64,000 bases of DNA from Bacillus sp. SKDU12 (lineage in GTDB: Bacteria > Bacillota > Bacilli > Bacillales > Bacillaceae): the NCBI RefSeq assembly GCF_010093085.1, contig NZ_MSRC01000003.1, forward strand, positions 518,525 to 582,524, given 5' to 3'. Shown piece by piece: positions 34,576 to 43,619 of the stretch; positions within the stretch are counted from its first letter, which is position 1; each line of letters starts with the position of its first letter. Below the pieces are notes generated by a model that saw only the letters and a list, made by a program, of their open reading frames with translations, was not told the origin of the DNA and did not search any database. The position numbers and the translations under genes are program-made.

Positions 34576-35193
34576 TTAATGGACAGTTCTGAATACGCCA
34601 ATTACTTTTCCTAAAATGCTGACATTCTGCAAGATGATAGGTTCCATCGTTGGGTTTTCAGGCTGTAAACGAATGTGAGTATCCTCTTTATAGAAACGTT
34701 TTACTGTAGCTTCATCATCTTCTGTCATCGCAACTACAATTTCCCCGTTGAATGCTGTATTTTGCTGTTTAACGATGACATAATCTTTATCGAGAATACC
34801 AGCATCAACCATACTGTCCCCCATAATCTCCAGCATAAACACATGCTCGTCCGGAGGGACCATACGGTCAGGAAGCGGAAAATATTCTTCGATATTTTCT
34901 ACTGCTGTAATAGGAGATCCCGCCGTGACTTTCCCGATGACAGGCACATTAACGACCTGACTTTGGGGAATGTCCACTTCTTCATCAAGTATTTCTATTG
35001 CTCTTGGTTTTGTCGGATCTCGTCTGATCAGCCCTTTTGTTTCTAAACGGGCCAAATGGCCGTGGACAGTTGAACTGGACGCAAGCCCAACAGCCTCTCC
35101 GATCTCTCTCACGGAAGGCGGATATCCTTTTGATTTAACCTCTGCTTTAATAAAACGGAGGATATCAAGTTGCCTTTTTGATAGCTTCGTCAT
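34576..35193 (-). CDS. lexA: LexA (DinR), SOS repressor
   Basis: ATG at 35193 follows GAGGTG, giving 205 residues; the longer frame from 35202 uses a GTG inside the ribosome-binding site. Residues ~1-65 are the winged helix ([21 protein letters not shown]). The self-cleavage Ala-Gly is in KVTAGSP (~91), the nucleophile Ser is in [10 protein letters not shown] (~127), and the Lys is in ATVKRFYKE (~165). It represses its own gene and yneA-yneB-ynzC through the shared boxes upstream. RecA filaments trigger cleavage after DNA damage. Confidence 0.97.
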   Translation of the reverse strand: MTKLSKRQLDILRFIKAEVKSKGYPPSVREIGEAVGLASSSTVHGHLARLETKGLIRRDPTKPRAIEILDEEVDIPQSQVVNVPVIGKVTAGSPITAVENIEEYFPLPDRMVPPDEHVFMLEIMGDSMVDAGILDKDYVIVKQQNTAFNGEIVVAMTEDDEATVKRFYKEDTHIRLQPENPTMEPIILQNVSILGKVIGVFRTVH

Positions 35194-35251
35194 TTTTCGC
35201 ACCTCAAAACGTCGATTTTAAGAAGATTATAGCATGATTTTCCTTACAGTA

Positions 35252-35329
35252 CAAACATAGGTTCGAAAAAACAATTGACAGAAACATTTGTTCGTATATA
35301 CTGGAATTATAAAAGCGAACAAACATTCC
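35252..35329. promoter_or_regulatory. Three LexA (Din) boxes between lexA and yneA
   Basis: CAAACATAGGTTCG (35252-35265), GAAACATTTGTTCG (35281-35294) and CGAACAAACATTCC (35316-35329) match the CGAACRNRYGTTYC consensus to differing degrees. The middle one lies in the spacer of the yneA promoter (TTGACA 35275-35280, TATACT 35297-35302). Confidence 0.85.
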
Positions 35330-35346
35330 TATTGGGGGTTATCATA

Positions 35347-35658
35347 ATGAATAAAGAATCTATTATTTTTGTCGGTCTGTTCACACTGATTTTGAGCGCG
35401 GTTATCCTATTGCTGTCATATACGAGTGGCGGTCAGGAGCTTAATCAGTATGTTAAAATAGAAGTCCAGCAAGGCGATACACTTTGGTCAATTGCTGATC
35501 AGGTATCAGATTCAAAAAAGATAAATAAAAATGATTTTATTGAATGGGTAGCTGATAAAAATCATCTTCAGACATCTGATATCCAGCCGGGAGATGAGTT
35601 GGTTATTCCATTGAAAAAGAAGCACCAAGATGCATATGAATTGGCAATTGTAAGATAG
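35347..35658 (+). CDS. yneA: YneA, SOS-induced cell division inhibitor
   Basis: ATG at 35347 follows TTGGGGG, giving 103 residues. One transmembrane helix (IIFVGLFTLILSAVILLLS) is followed by an extracellular LysM domain (YVKIEVQQGDTLWSIADQV to IQPGDELVIPL). YneA delays septation during the SOS response and is removed by extracellular proteolysis. It heads the yneA-yneB-ynzC operon, divergent from lexA. An upstream in-frame start at 35275 falls in the promoter and is not used. Confidence 0.95.
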   Translation: MNKESIIFVGLFTLILSAVILLLSYTSGGQELNQYVKIEVQQGDTLWSIADQVSDSKKINKNDFIEWVADKNHLQTSDIQPGDELVIPLKKKHQDAYELAIVR

Positions 35659-36627
<969 letters not shown>

Positions 36628-36630
36628 TAT

Positions 36631-36664
36631 AAGAGGAATACGGAAATATCGTATTCCTCTTTTG
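36631..36664 (+). terminator. Terminator of the yneA-yneB-ynzC operon
   Basis: AAGAGGAATACG and CGTATTCCTCTT pair around GAAATAT and are followed by TTG. Confidence 0.85.
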
Positions 36665-36795
36665 CCTATACTATAGCTAAAACTCTCTTATGACAAAATT
36701 CAACAAGTTTCTCTCAAATTTAAGCTGAAACAGTTGAGAAAAAGTCGTCAGACATTTATGATGAAAGGGTACAACATATAAGGAAGGGGATTTTT

Positions 36796-38799
36796 ATGGA
36801 TACAATTGAAAAGAAATCAGTTGCTACCATTCGTACACTGTCAATAGACGCAATTGAAAAAGCGAATTCTGGTCACCCAGGGATGCCAATGGGAGCCGCT
36901 CCTATGGCATACACGCTGTGGACAAAATTTATGAATGTAAGCCCGGCAAACCCTAGCTGGTTTAACCGAGACCGTTTTGTTTTATCTGCTGGACATGGAT
37001 CAGCACTTTTATATAGCATGCTTCATTTAAGCGGGTTTGATCTTAGCATTGAAGATCTTAAGGGATTCCGCCAGTGGGGCAGCAAAACACCTGGACATCC
37101 GGAATTCGGACATACTGCCGGTGTTGATGCAACAACAGGTCCGCTTGGACAAGGGATTGCCATGGCAGTCGGAATGGCTATCGCTGAACGCCATTTAGCG
37201 GAAACTTACAACCGTGACTCATTTAACGTAGTCGATCATTATACATACAGTATTTGCGGTGATGGTGACTTAATGGAAGGTATTTCTTCCGAAGCCGCTT
37301 CACTCGCAGGACATCTTCAGCTTGGCCGTCTGGTCGTATTATACGATTCTAACGACATCTCACTCGATGGAGATCTCGACCGCTCCTTCTCTGAGAACGT
37401 GAAACAGCGTTTTGAAGCAATGAATTGGGAAGTCCTTTATGTTGAGGATGGAAACAACATTGCAGAATTAACAGCAGCTATCGAAAAAGCACGTCAAAAT
37501 GAAAAAAAACCTACATTAATTGAAGTGAAAACGACAATTGGTTTTGGTTCACCTAACCGTGCCGGCACTTCTGGTGTTCACGGGGCACCGCTTGGTAAAG
37601 AAGAAAGCAAGTTAACAAAAGAAGCTTATGCGTGGACATATGAAGAAGATTTCTATGTTCCGTCAGAGGTATATGAGCATTTTGCTGCAGCAGTTAAAGA
37701 ATCAGGAGAGAAAAAGGAACAGGAATGGAACACCCAATTCTCTAAATATAAAGAAATTTATCCTGAACTTGCAGAACAGCTTGAACTGGCAATTAAAGGA
37801 GAGCTTCCGAAGGACTGGGATCAAGAGGTTCCTGTTTATGAAAAAGGAAGCAGCTTGGCATCTCGTGCATCTTCCGGAGAAGTTCTCAACGGGCTTGCGC
37901 AAAAAATACCTTTTTTTGTCGGAGGATCTGCTGACCTAGCCGGATCAAACAAAACAACAATTAAAAATACAGGTGACTTTACACCGGTTGATTACTCAGG
38001 TAAAAACTTCTGGTTCGGTGTTCGTGAATTTGCAATGGGTGCAGCCTTAAATGGTATGGCGCTTCATGGCGGACTTCGTGTATTTGGCGGAACTTTCTTT
38101 GTCTTCTCTGACTACCTGCGTCCGGCGATTCGCCTTGCAGCATTAATGGGTCTTCCTGTCACTTATGTGTTTACACATGACAGTATTGCAGTAGGTGAAG
38201 ATGGCCCGACCCATGAGCCTGTCGAACAGCTTGCTTCACTTCGGGCGATGCCTAACCTTTCCTTAATCCGCCCTGCAGACGGCAATGAAACAGCGGCGGC
38301 ATGGAAGATGGCAGTGCAAAGCACTGATCAGCCAACAGCGCTGGTATTAACACGCCAAAATCTTCCTACGATCGACCAAACAGCGGAAGAAGCATTGACG
38401 GGAGTAGAAAAAGGTGCATATGTCGTTTCTGCATCTAAAAACGAAACACCTGACGCTCTTCTCATCGCTTCAGGCTCTGAGGTAGGTCTTGCGGTGGAAG
38501 CGCAGGCTGAATTAGCAAAAGAAAATATCGATGTTTCTGTTGTCAGCATGCCTTCAATGGATCGTTTCGATAAACAATCTGACGAATATAAAAACACTGT
38601 CCTCCCTGCGGATGTGAGAAAACGTCTTGCGATTGAGATGGGCGCATCATTTGGATGGGGCAAATACACAGGCCTTGAAGGAGATGTGCTCGGTATCGAC
38701 CGATTCGGCGCATCTGCTTCTGGCGACACCGTCATCAAGGAATATGGCTTCACAGTACCAAATGTAGTGAGCCGAGTGAAAGCATTACTCAATAACTAA
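36796..38799 (+). CDS. tkt: Tkt, transketolase
   Basis: ATG at 36796 follows AAGGAAGGGG. The 667-residue ThDP enzyme transfers two-carbon units in the pentose phosphate pathway and takes up the xylulose-5-phosphate made by XylB. Motifs include [16 protein letters not shown] (N-terminus), the ThDP-binding GDGDLMEG ... SND (~155-187), [18 protein letters not shown] (~415) and the pyrimidine domain [19 protein letters not shown] (~465). It is a single-gene unit with its own terminator. Confidence 0.97.
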   Translation: MDTIEKKSVATIRTLSIDAIEKANSGHPGMPMGAAPMAYTLWTKFMNVSPANPSWFNRDRFVLSAGHGSALLYSMLHLSGFDLSIEDLKGFRQWGSKTPGHPEFGHTAGVDATTGPLGQGIAMAVGMAIAERHLAETYNRDSFNVVDHYTYSICGDGDLMEGISSEAASLAGHLQLGRLVVLYDSNDISLDGDLDRSFSENVKQRFEAMNWEVLYVEDGNNIAELTAAIEKARQNEKKPTLIEVKTTIGFGSPNRAGTSGVHGAPLGKEESKLTKEAYAWTYEEDFYVPSEVYEHFAAAVKESGEKKEQEWNTQFSKYKEIYPELAEQLELAIKGELPKDWDQEVPVYEKGSSLASRASSGEVLNGLAQKIPFFVGGSADLAGSNKTTIKNTGDFTPVDYSGKNFWFGVREFAMGAALNGMALHGGLRVFGGTFFVFSDYLRPAIRLAALMGLPVTYVFTHDSIAVGEDGPTHEPVEQLASLRAMPNLSLIRPADGNETAAAWKMAVQSTDQPTALVLTRQNLPTIDQTAEEALTGVEKGAYVVSASKNETPDALLIASGSEVGLAVEAQAELAKENIDVSVVSMPSMDRFDKQSDEYKNTVLPADVRKRLAIEMGASFGWGKYTGLEGDVLGIDRFGASASGDTVIKEYGFTVPNVVSRVKALLNN

Positions 38800-38810
38800 A
38801 GATTTTTTAA

Positions 38811-38840
38811 AGAGGATGAGTCAAATCATCCTCTTTTTCT
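38811..38840 (+). terminator. Terminator of tkt
   Basis: AAAGAGGATGA and TCATCCTCTTT pair around GTCAAA and are followed by TTCTTG. Confidence 0.8.
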
Positions 38841-38846
38841 TGTTTA

Positions 38847-38855
38847 TCCGACAAA
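38847..38855 (-). promoter_or_regulatory. Possible Spo0A box upstream of sirA
   Basis: TTTGTCGGA on the minus strand resembles the 0A box TTTGTCGAA. sirA is known to be Spo0A~P-activated; its -10 TATAAT is at 38908-38913 without a good -35. Confidence 0.4.
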
Positions 38856-38953
38856 AATAGTATTGGCTGTTTAACAGTAATAGACAATTCTTTCTTTTCT
38901 TCTTTTGTATAATAGAGAGCATATGAAATGCTGCTGGAAAAGGGGATGAAAAG

Positions 38954-39400
38954 ATGGAACGTCACTACTACACGTACCTGATAAAAGAGGAGTTTGCTAA
39001 TCACTATTTCGGACGGGAATCGGTTATGTTTGAGCTGTTTCAAGACTATCATTGGACAAGCCTGACAAAACAGCAGTATGAAATGACAGAAAAACAGATT
39101 CAATATGTTACACAACCAATCCCAATTTTACATATGCATCAGAGGCTAAAAATGAATTTAAACAAAACGGATTACAGGCAGCTGGATTATATTTATAGAT
39201 TAGCCCTGCCTAAGGCAAAAGGCCACGCGACGTTTATAATGAAGGAAAACATGATAGAAATTGTGGCTTCGGGTGATTACGCGGCAGAAACCATTTTCTT
39301 TGAAGTATTGAGAAAAGTAAGCCCTTGCTTTCTGGCTATGGATTTCAGTTCGAAGCGTTATGGATGGCTAAATCCAGTGAAGGTAAGAAATTTTGTCTAA
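38954..39400 (+). CDS. sirA: SirA (YneE), sporulation inhibitor of DNA replication
   Basis: The 148-residue protein matches SirA over its length (MERHYYTYLIKEEFANHYFG ... FSSKRYGWLNPVKVRNFV). SirA is made under Spo0A~P control at the start of sporulation and binds domain I of DnaA, blocking new rounds of replication. GGGGATGAAAAG precedes the start. It is transcribed alone. Confidence 0.95.
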   Translation: MERHYYTYLIKEEFANHYFGRESVMFELFQDYHWTSLTKQQYEMTEKQIQYVTQPIPILHMHQRLKMNLNKTDYRQLDYIYRLALPKAKGHATFIMKENMIEIVASGDYAAETIFFEVLRKVSPCFLAMDFSSKRYGWLNPVKVRNFV

Positions 39401-39485
39401 AACCGAAGAAAAAGAGATGTAAATGTTGTATAATAGCTTTTGGTTTAGTACACTTTAAACTAGACAACATGAAGGAGGAAATAAA

Positions 39486-39704
39486 ATGACTTTATGGGTT
39501 GGCATCCTAGTGGGCGTTGTTGCATTGCTCGTAGGTGTTGCACTCGGGTTTTTTATTGCTCGTAAATATATGATGAGCTATCTCAAAAAGAATCCGCCTA
39601 TTAATGAACAAATGTTACGCATGATGATGATGCAAATGGGAATGAAACCTTCTCAAAAGAAAATCAATCAAATGATGAAAGCCATGAATAATCAAGCGAA
39701 ATAA
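39486..39704 (+). CDS. yneF: YneF, UPF0154 membrane protein
   Basis: ATG at 39486 follows AAGGAGGA. The 72-residue protein has one N-terminal transmembrane helix ([21 protein letters not shown]), then [27 protein letters not shown] and a basic tail, the UPF0154 signature. It is conserved across Bacilli; its function is not established. Confidence 0.95.
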   Translation: MTLWVGILVGVVALLVGVALGFFIARKYMMSYLKKNPPINEQMLRMMMMQMGMKPSQKKINQMMKAMNNQAK

Positions 39705-39744
39705 TACGTAAAGATTATGATATAGAGAAACATGGTTATAAAAT

Positions 39745-39768
39745 AAAAAACCCTTATACGGGTTTTTT
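39745..39768. terminator. Bidirectional terminator between yneF and ynzD
   Basis: AAAAAACCC and GGGTTTTTT pair around TTATAC. Confidence 0.85.
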
Positions 39769-39777
39769 ATTTTGTCA

Positions 39778-39951
39778 TCATTCATCACCCGCTACTGCTC
39801 GAAGGCGCTGCTTTTGATATTGTATGAGAAGATGGTCAAGCTCCTGACTGAGCTCTATCGTAATATGTGATGTCGTTCCGTTCGCCATGACAATTTGCAG
39901 CAGCTCTGCTCTTTTTTTTTCAATTTCATTTAATAGATGCTCTCTAATCAC
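39778..39951 (-). CDS. ynzD: YnzD, Spo0E-like aspartyl-phosphate phosphatase
   Basis: GTG at 39951 is chosen because AAAGGA is 9 bases upstream and it gives the known 57-residue protein; a longer frame begins with ATG at 39969 without a ribosome-binding site. The protein has the SQELDHLLIQYQ motif (Spo0E family S-x-E-L-D), preceded by the helix REHLLNEIEKKRAELLQIV. YnzD dephosphorylates Spo0A~P and so delays sporulation. It is convergent with yneF. Confidence 0.93.
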   Translation of the reverse strand: MIREHLLNEIEKKRAELLQIVMANGTTSHITIELSQELDHLLIQYQKQRLRAVAGDE

Positions 39952-40169
39952 AGGGATGTATCCTTTCATACATAGATCTTAAAAGTGAATATTTATATTA
40001 TATCCATAATTATACTAATTTTCAAATGAGAAGGAGTACAATATCTCAATGTCAAATTAAATTATATAAGTTTTTTTGAAAAATAGAAATCCTTCAAGGG
40101 AAAGTGTTAAAAAAATGAAATGATTTTGTCATAACTTGAAGGATTTTCAAATTTTGAAGGGATGATGAT

Positions 40170-40877
40170 ATGGGCGACATCAATTATTTTTTGACATTCG
40201 GAGCTGGATTTTTATCCTTTATTTCGCCTTGCTGCCTGCCGCTTTACCCTGCTTTCTTGTCATATATTACAGGGGTTAGCTTGGATGATGTGAAAACAGA
40301 AAAGCTGCTGCTGCAAAAAAGAAGCTTGCTTCATACTTTGTGTTTTTTGCTCGGCTTTTCCATCATTTTTATCGCTTTAGGCTATGGAACATCTTTTATT
40401 GGCAGCCTGTTTAGGGATTATCATGATGCGATTCGGCAAATTGGTGCGTTGTTTATTATTTTATTCGGTTTCATTACACTTGGCGTGTTTCGGCCTGAGA
40501 TGATGATGAAAGAGCGGAGAATCCATTTTAAGCATAAACCAAGCGGGTTTTTAGGCTCCATCTTAATCGGGATGGCATTTGCGGCAGGTTGGACACCGTG
40601 TACCGGTCCGATATTAGGTGCTGTTATCACACTTGCAGCTACTAATTCTGGATCAGCAATACCGTACATGATATTATATGTACTCGGTTTTGCTCTTCCG
40701 TTTCTATTATTGTCTTTCTTCATGACAAAGCTGAAATGGATAAGAAAGAACCAGCTTTTGATCATGAAAGCAGGCGGCGTTTTGATGATCATGATTGGTG
40801 TGCTGTTATTTTTTGATTGGATGAGCCTGATCATTATTTTGTTGTCAGATCTTTTTGGAGGGTTTACTGGTTTTTGA
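40170..40877 (+). CDS. ccdA: CcdA, thiol-disulfide transfer membrane protein
   Basis: The 235-residue DsbD-type protein has six transmembrane helices and the two redox cysteines in [10 protein letters not shown] (helix 1) and [11 protein letters not shown] (helix 4). It moves reducing power across the membrane to ResA and StoA for cytochrome c maturation and spore cortex synthesis. ATG at 40170 follows GAAGGGATGATG. yneI and ccdC follow on the same strand. Confidence 0.96.
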   Translation: MGDINYFLTFGAGFLSFISPCCLPLYPAFLSYITGVSLDDVKTEKLLLQKRSLLHTLCFLLGFSIIFIALGYGTSFIGSLFRDYHDAIRQIGALFIILFGFITLGVFRPEMMMKERRIHFKHKPSGFLGSILIGMAFAAGWTPCTGPILGAVITLAATNSGSAIPYMILYVLGFALPFLLLSFFMTKLKWIRKNQLLIMKAGGVLMIMIGVLLFFDWMSLIIILLSDLFGGFTGF

Positions 40878-40967
40878 CGGTGAATTCTTTTTCGTATTGC
40901 TAATAGTCCTTTTGTTTTTCGGCACAACAAGCCTATTATCTATGGAAATCGACTGCTGGAGGGGAAT

Positions 40968-41345
40968 ATGACAAGAGTTTTAGTTGTGGATGACGCCAAG
41001 TTCATGAGGGTGAAAATCAGAGAGATCTTAGAAAAGGCAAAATACATAATCGCAGGTGAAGCTGAGGATGGTGAACAAGCCGCAGACCTGTATAAAAAAT
41101 TGCGGCCTGACATTGTAATACTGGATATTACAATGCCGGTGAAAAATGGCATTAAGGCACTGCACGATATTTTAGCTTTTGATCCTAAAGCGAAGGTGAT
41201 CATGTGCACCGCCATGCGCCAGCAAAGAATTGTAACAGAAGCGATTGAGCTGGGAGCAAAGGATTTCATTGTGAAGCCATTTGAGGAAACAAAAGTGTTA
41301 GAAGCTGTGAGCCGCGTTATGGGGAATGAAAGTCATTTCTTTTGA
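40968..41345 (+). CDS. yneI: YneI (CcdB), CheY-like single-domain response regulator
   Basis: The 125-residue receiver domain has the acidic pocket VVDDAKFMR, the phospho-acceptor Asp in IVILDITMPVKNG (~55), Thr in MCTAMRQQ and Lys in DFIVKPFEE. There is no output domain. It is located between ccdA and ccdC; in B. subtilis disruption does not block cytochrome c synthesis. GGAGGGG precedes the ATG. Confidence 0.94.
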   Translation: MTRVLVVDDAKFMRVKIREILEKAKYIIAGEAEDGEQAADLYKKLRPDIVILDITMPVKNGIKALHDILAFDPKAKVIMCTAMRQQRIVTEAIELGAKDFIVKPFEETKVLEAVSRVMGNESHFF

Positions 41346-41417
41346 AAATGGTTTTTTTTATTGTTTTGGAGTATAGTATATAGTGTCAACACTCCGAGAA
41401 ACAAAGGAATGATATGT

Positions 41418-41900
41418 ATGATGATAATAGTTTCATCGATTATTGCTGTGTTAATGGCTGTATCTGTGATGGTGGTCAGAATAAAGTCCTCTGACAAGCC
41501 TGTTTCGCCGAAAAAAATCATTCTTCCGCCGATTTTTATGAGTACGGGAGCGTTAATGTTTGTATTTCCGGTCTTTTGGGTCACTGGTGCAGAGTTTTTA
41601 GAATCAATCACTTTAGGCGTGGTTTTCTCTATTTTTCTCATTAAAACCTCTAAGTTTGAAATTAAAAATAATGAAATTTACATGAAGCGCTCTAAAGCAT
41701 TTGTTTTTATATTAGTCGGTCTTTTGGTGATCCGCATTGTGATGAAATCGATCTTAAGTACATCAATCGATTACGGTGCACTGAGCGGAATGTTTTGGAT
41801 CTTGGCTTTCGGTATGATTGTGCCGTGGAGAATCGCTATGTATTTATCATATCGAAAACTTAATAACGAGCTGCAGTCATCTAATATTCAAATGAATTAA
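41418..41900 (+). CDS. ccdC: CcdC (YneJ), membrane protein
   Basis: ATG at 41418 gives 160 residues and has AAAGGA 9 bases upstream; the frame is open further upstream to 41361 without a ribosome-binding site. About four transmembrane helices are seen (IVSSIIAVLMAVSVMVVRI, IFMSTGALMFVFPVFWVTG, AFVFILVGLLVIRIVMK, LSGMFWILAFGMIVPWRI). It belongs to the CcdC family, and its role in cytochrome c maturation is not essential. A bidirectional terminator separates it from yneK. Confidence 0.93.
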   Translation: MMIIVSSIIAVLMAVSVMVVRIKSSDKPVSPKKIILPPIFMSTGALMFVFPVFWVTGAEFLESITLGVVFSIFLIKTSKFEIKNNEIYMKRSKAFVFILVGLLVIRIVMKSILSTSIDYGALSGMFWILAFGMIVPWRIAMYLSYRKLNNELQSSNIQMN

Positions 41901-41932
41901 AAAACCTTTCCCCTTATCAGGAAAGGTTTTTT
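41899..41932. terminator. Bidirectional terminator between ccdC and yneK
   Basis: AAAAAACCTTTCC and GGAAAGGTTTTTT pair around CCTTATCA. Confidence 0.88.
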
Positions 41933-42359
41933 ATTTAAGAAGGGTCTGATAAGGCTCTAGATCGATTTTTTTGTCGCGCAGATGCCTTTTTAAAAAGGTA
42001 TGGTCTCTTTTAGGAGTTGCGAGAATATAGCCTCTGATTATCAGTTGCTGATCAATCTTTGACACCTTTTCTTTTAATGCCAGTTCACCGATTTTACCTG
42101 CGATTTTTGCTTTAGCTGCATCTCTGAAAAGCTCTGGAACCGGGGAAACCAATTCATTTAGAAATTGTTTGTTTTCAATACTCCACAAATGCTTGCTGCT
42201 TTCAATATAGTAATCCTGCCAATCAAGCTCTGACCTGCCGTCTTCTTTCGGTAAACGCTTTAAAAATTTTCGAAACATAAAAAAACCGCCGATTGATAAT
42301 AAGACAACCATCGTGATCACCCAAAATAGAATAAACCACAAAAACCATCCTTCCAGCAT
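41931..42359 (-). CDS. yneK: YneK, membrane-anchored protein of unknown function
   Basis: ATG at 42359 is preferred to the TTG just upstream because AAGGGGG is 8 bases away. The 142-residue protein has one N-terminal transmembrane helix (GWFLWFILFWVITMVVLLSIGGFF) and a soluble basic domain with EDGRSELDWQDYYIESSKHLW and PELFRDAAKAKIAGKIGELAL. It matches YneK by position and type. No function is known. Confidence 0.88.
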   Translation of the reverse strand: MLEGWFLWFILFWVITMVVLLSIGGFFMFRKFLKRLPKEDGRSELDWQDYYIESSKHLWSIENKQFLNELVSPVPELFRDAAKAKIAGKIGELALKEKVSKIDQQLIIRGYILATPKRDHTFLKRHLRDKKIDLEPYQTLLK

Positions 42360-42545
42360 CAATCATTCCCCCTTATTCTAACCATATTGTAAACGAAGAA
42401 AGAATAGAAGAACACAGTAAAAAAGAATAGAAAAAAATGATAGATGTCTAGTCAAAAGAGATAATAGATCATATTCTATTGTATAGTGAATCTGCTATTT
42501 GGCCATGGGAGAGTCACTAGAGGGTATTTGACGATAAATGGACGG

Positions 42546-42586
42546 AAAAAAGTCACTTTCATAATAGGGGATGAAAGTGACTTTTT
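42546..42586 (-). terminator. Terminator of cotM
   Basis: AAAAAGTCACTTTCAT and ATGAAAGTGACTTTTT are perfect 16-base arms around AATAGGGG. Confidence 0.92.
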
Positions 42587-42589
42587 ATG

Positions 42590-42970
42590 TTAGTTGAGTG
42601 GAAATTGAAGAGAAAAAGAAGAACCATCTTCTGTTTCTTTATTAACGGCAACTGTGAGTATTTGATTTTCACATTCAGTTTGAATGTTTTTATCATTAAA
42701 ATAAAAAGGAAGCATCATTTGTTTTTCAAAAGTCTGCCCTGACGATTTAACTGTTAAGATGAACTTGCATCCAGACAGGGTAACCGTAACTTGTGTCGGC
42801 TGCAAAAAAACCAGATCTGCTTCAATAATATACTGCTGACTTGTTTCATATAAATCAATAGGCAATGTTTCATCGTACCAGGCGAAAGGGTCTTCAAAAA
42901 ATTGCCGAAGCCATTCATCCATACTATCGAAATCATTATCATTGGCATCATTACGTTTTGAATGGGTCAT
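42590..42970 (-). CDS. cotM: CotM, spore outer coat protein (small heat-shock/alpha-crystallin-like)
   Basis: The ATG at 42970 has GCGGAGG 9 bases upstream; an in-frame ATG at 42988 lies before that ribosome-binding site and would add six residues, as in some annotations. The protein has a helical region DSMDEWLRQFFEDPFAWYDE and an Hsp20-like beta-sandwich (DLYETSQQYIIEADL to QNQILTVAVNKE). CotM is made late in the mother cell and helps outer coat assembly. Confidence 0.93.
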   Translation of the reverse strand: MTHSKRNDANDNDFDSMDEWLRQFFEDPFAWYDETLPIDLYETSQQYIIEADLVFLQPTQVTVTLSGCKFILTVKSSGQTFEKQMMLPFYFNDKNIQTECENQILTVAVNKETEDGSSFSLQFPLN

Positions 42971-43068
42971 GGAAGCATTCCTCCGCATATCAGCCTTGCT
43001 TTACATCATATGCGGAATATCAGAAATGGGTGAGCGCATAAAAAAACAGACACTAAGGCCTGCTTTTC

Positions 43069-43215
43069 TTACATATCATGGCTTGAATTATGTTTTTGTC
43101 TGGTGTGGTTTCGATTTTTCACTTTTTTGCTGCCGCTGAGAGGCTCCGGCTGACCCGGATTGTGTCCTTTAGGTGCATTTTTATGCATATCTTTACTTGT
43201 ATTTTTATTGGTCAT
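43069..43215 (-). CDS. sspP: SspP (CotL), minor small acid-soluble spore protein
   Basis: A 48-residue leftward gene, shorter than most annotation cut-offs: [20 protein letters not shown], then [15 protein letters not shown] and HNSSHDM. The start follows GGAGGTTCTC. It matches SspP and is the second gene of the forespore sspO-sspP operon, 31 bases after sspO. SASPs of this kind coat the spore core but are not of the alpha/beta type. Confidence 0.93.
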   Translation of the reverse strand: MTNKNTSKDMHKNAPKGHNPGQPEPLSGSKKVKNRNHTRQKHNSSHDM

Positions 43216-43246
43216 AATATGAGAACCTCCTTAAATGGCTCGGGAA

Positions 43247-43393
43247 TTATTGATTGGTTTTTCTTTTTTTATTATTTTGGCGTTCGGCTTCAGTCAGTAC
43301 AAGCTGGTCGTTTTCGATATAGCCGGCGCCTTTGCCTTGGCTTTTCGCGTCATTCATTCCGTTAATGACATGATTTGCTTTTCTTTTGACCAT
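43247..43393 (-). CDS. sspO: SspO (CotK), minor small acid-soluble spore protein
   Basis: This 48-residue leftward gene reads [20 protein letters not shown], then [20 protein letters not shown] and a basic end, matching SspO. GAGGTG is the ribosome-binding site. A CATATTA -10-like box upstream (minus strand, near 43415) fits a forespore sigma-G promoter. sspP follows in the same operon. It is divergent from citB. Confidence 0.94.
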   Translation of the reverse strand: MVKRKANHVINGMNDAKSQGKGAGYIENDQLVLTEAERQNNKKRKTNQ

Positions 43394-43479
43394 CATTATC
43401 ACCTCAATCATAATATGGCTCCTTTTGCGACGTAATATGAGAGAGTATAAACAGTAATAATTACCGTTATATTTTTCTG

Positions 43480-43494
43480 ATAAGACAAACTTAT
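43480..43494. promoter_or_regulatory. CcpC-type dyad upstream of citB
   Basis: ATAAGACAAACTTAT matches ATAA-N7-TTAT, the CcpC binding dyad that mediates citrate-relieved repression of citB. Confidence 0.75.
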
Positions 43495-43517
43495 TGTATT
43501 TAATAAAAACATTGATA

Positions 43518-43546
43518 TTTACTTATGTATGATTTTGCTTTAATAT
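43518..43546 (+). promoter_or_regulatory. Promoter of citB
   Basis: TTTACT (43518-43523) and TAATAT (43541-43546) are separated by 17 bases. The CcpC dyad is about 25 bases upstream of the -35. Confidence 0.65.
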
Positions 43547-43619
43547 GAAATTGTGAGAAAATTGTGATGGAATTTATGTTCATCTGAGAATGATCTGATC
43601 TGAAGGGGGATTTTGGAGA

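Noticed and set aside
34362..34601. 79-codon leftward frame after lexA
   Set aside because: It crosses the lexA terminator and the small-RNA promoter and terminator and has no family similarity.
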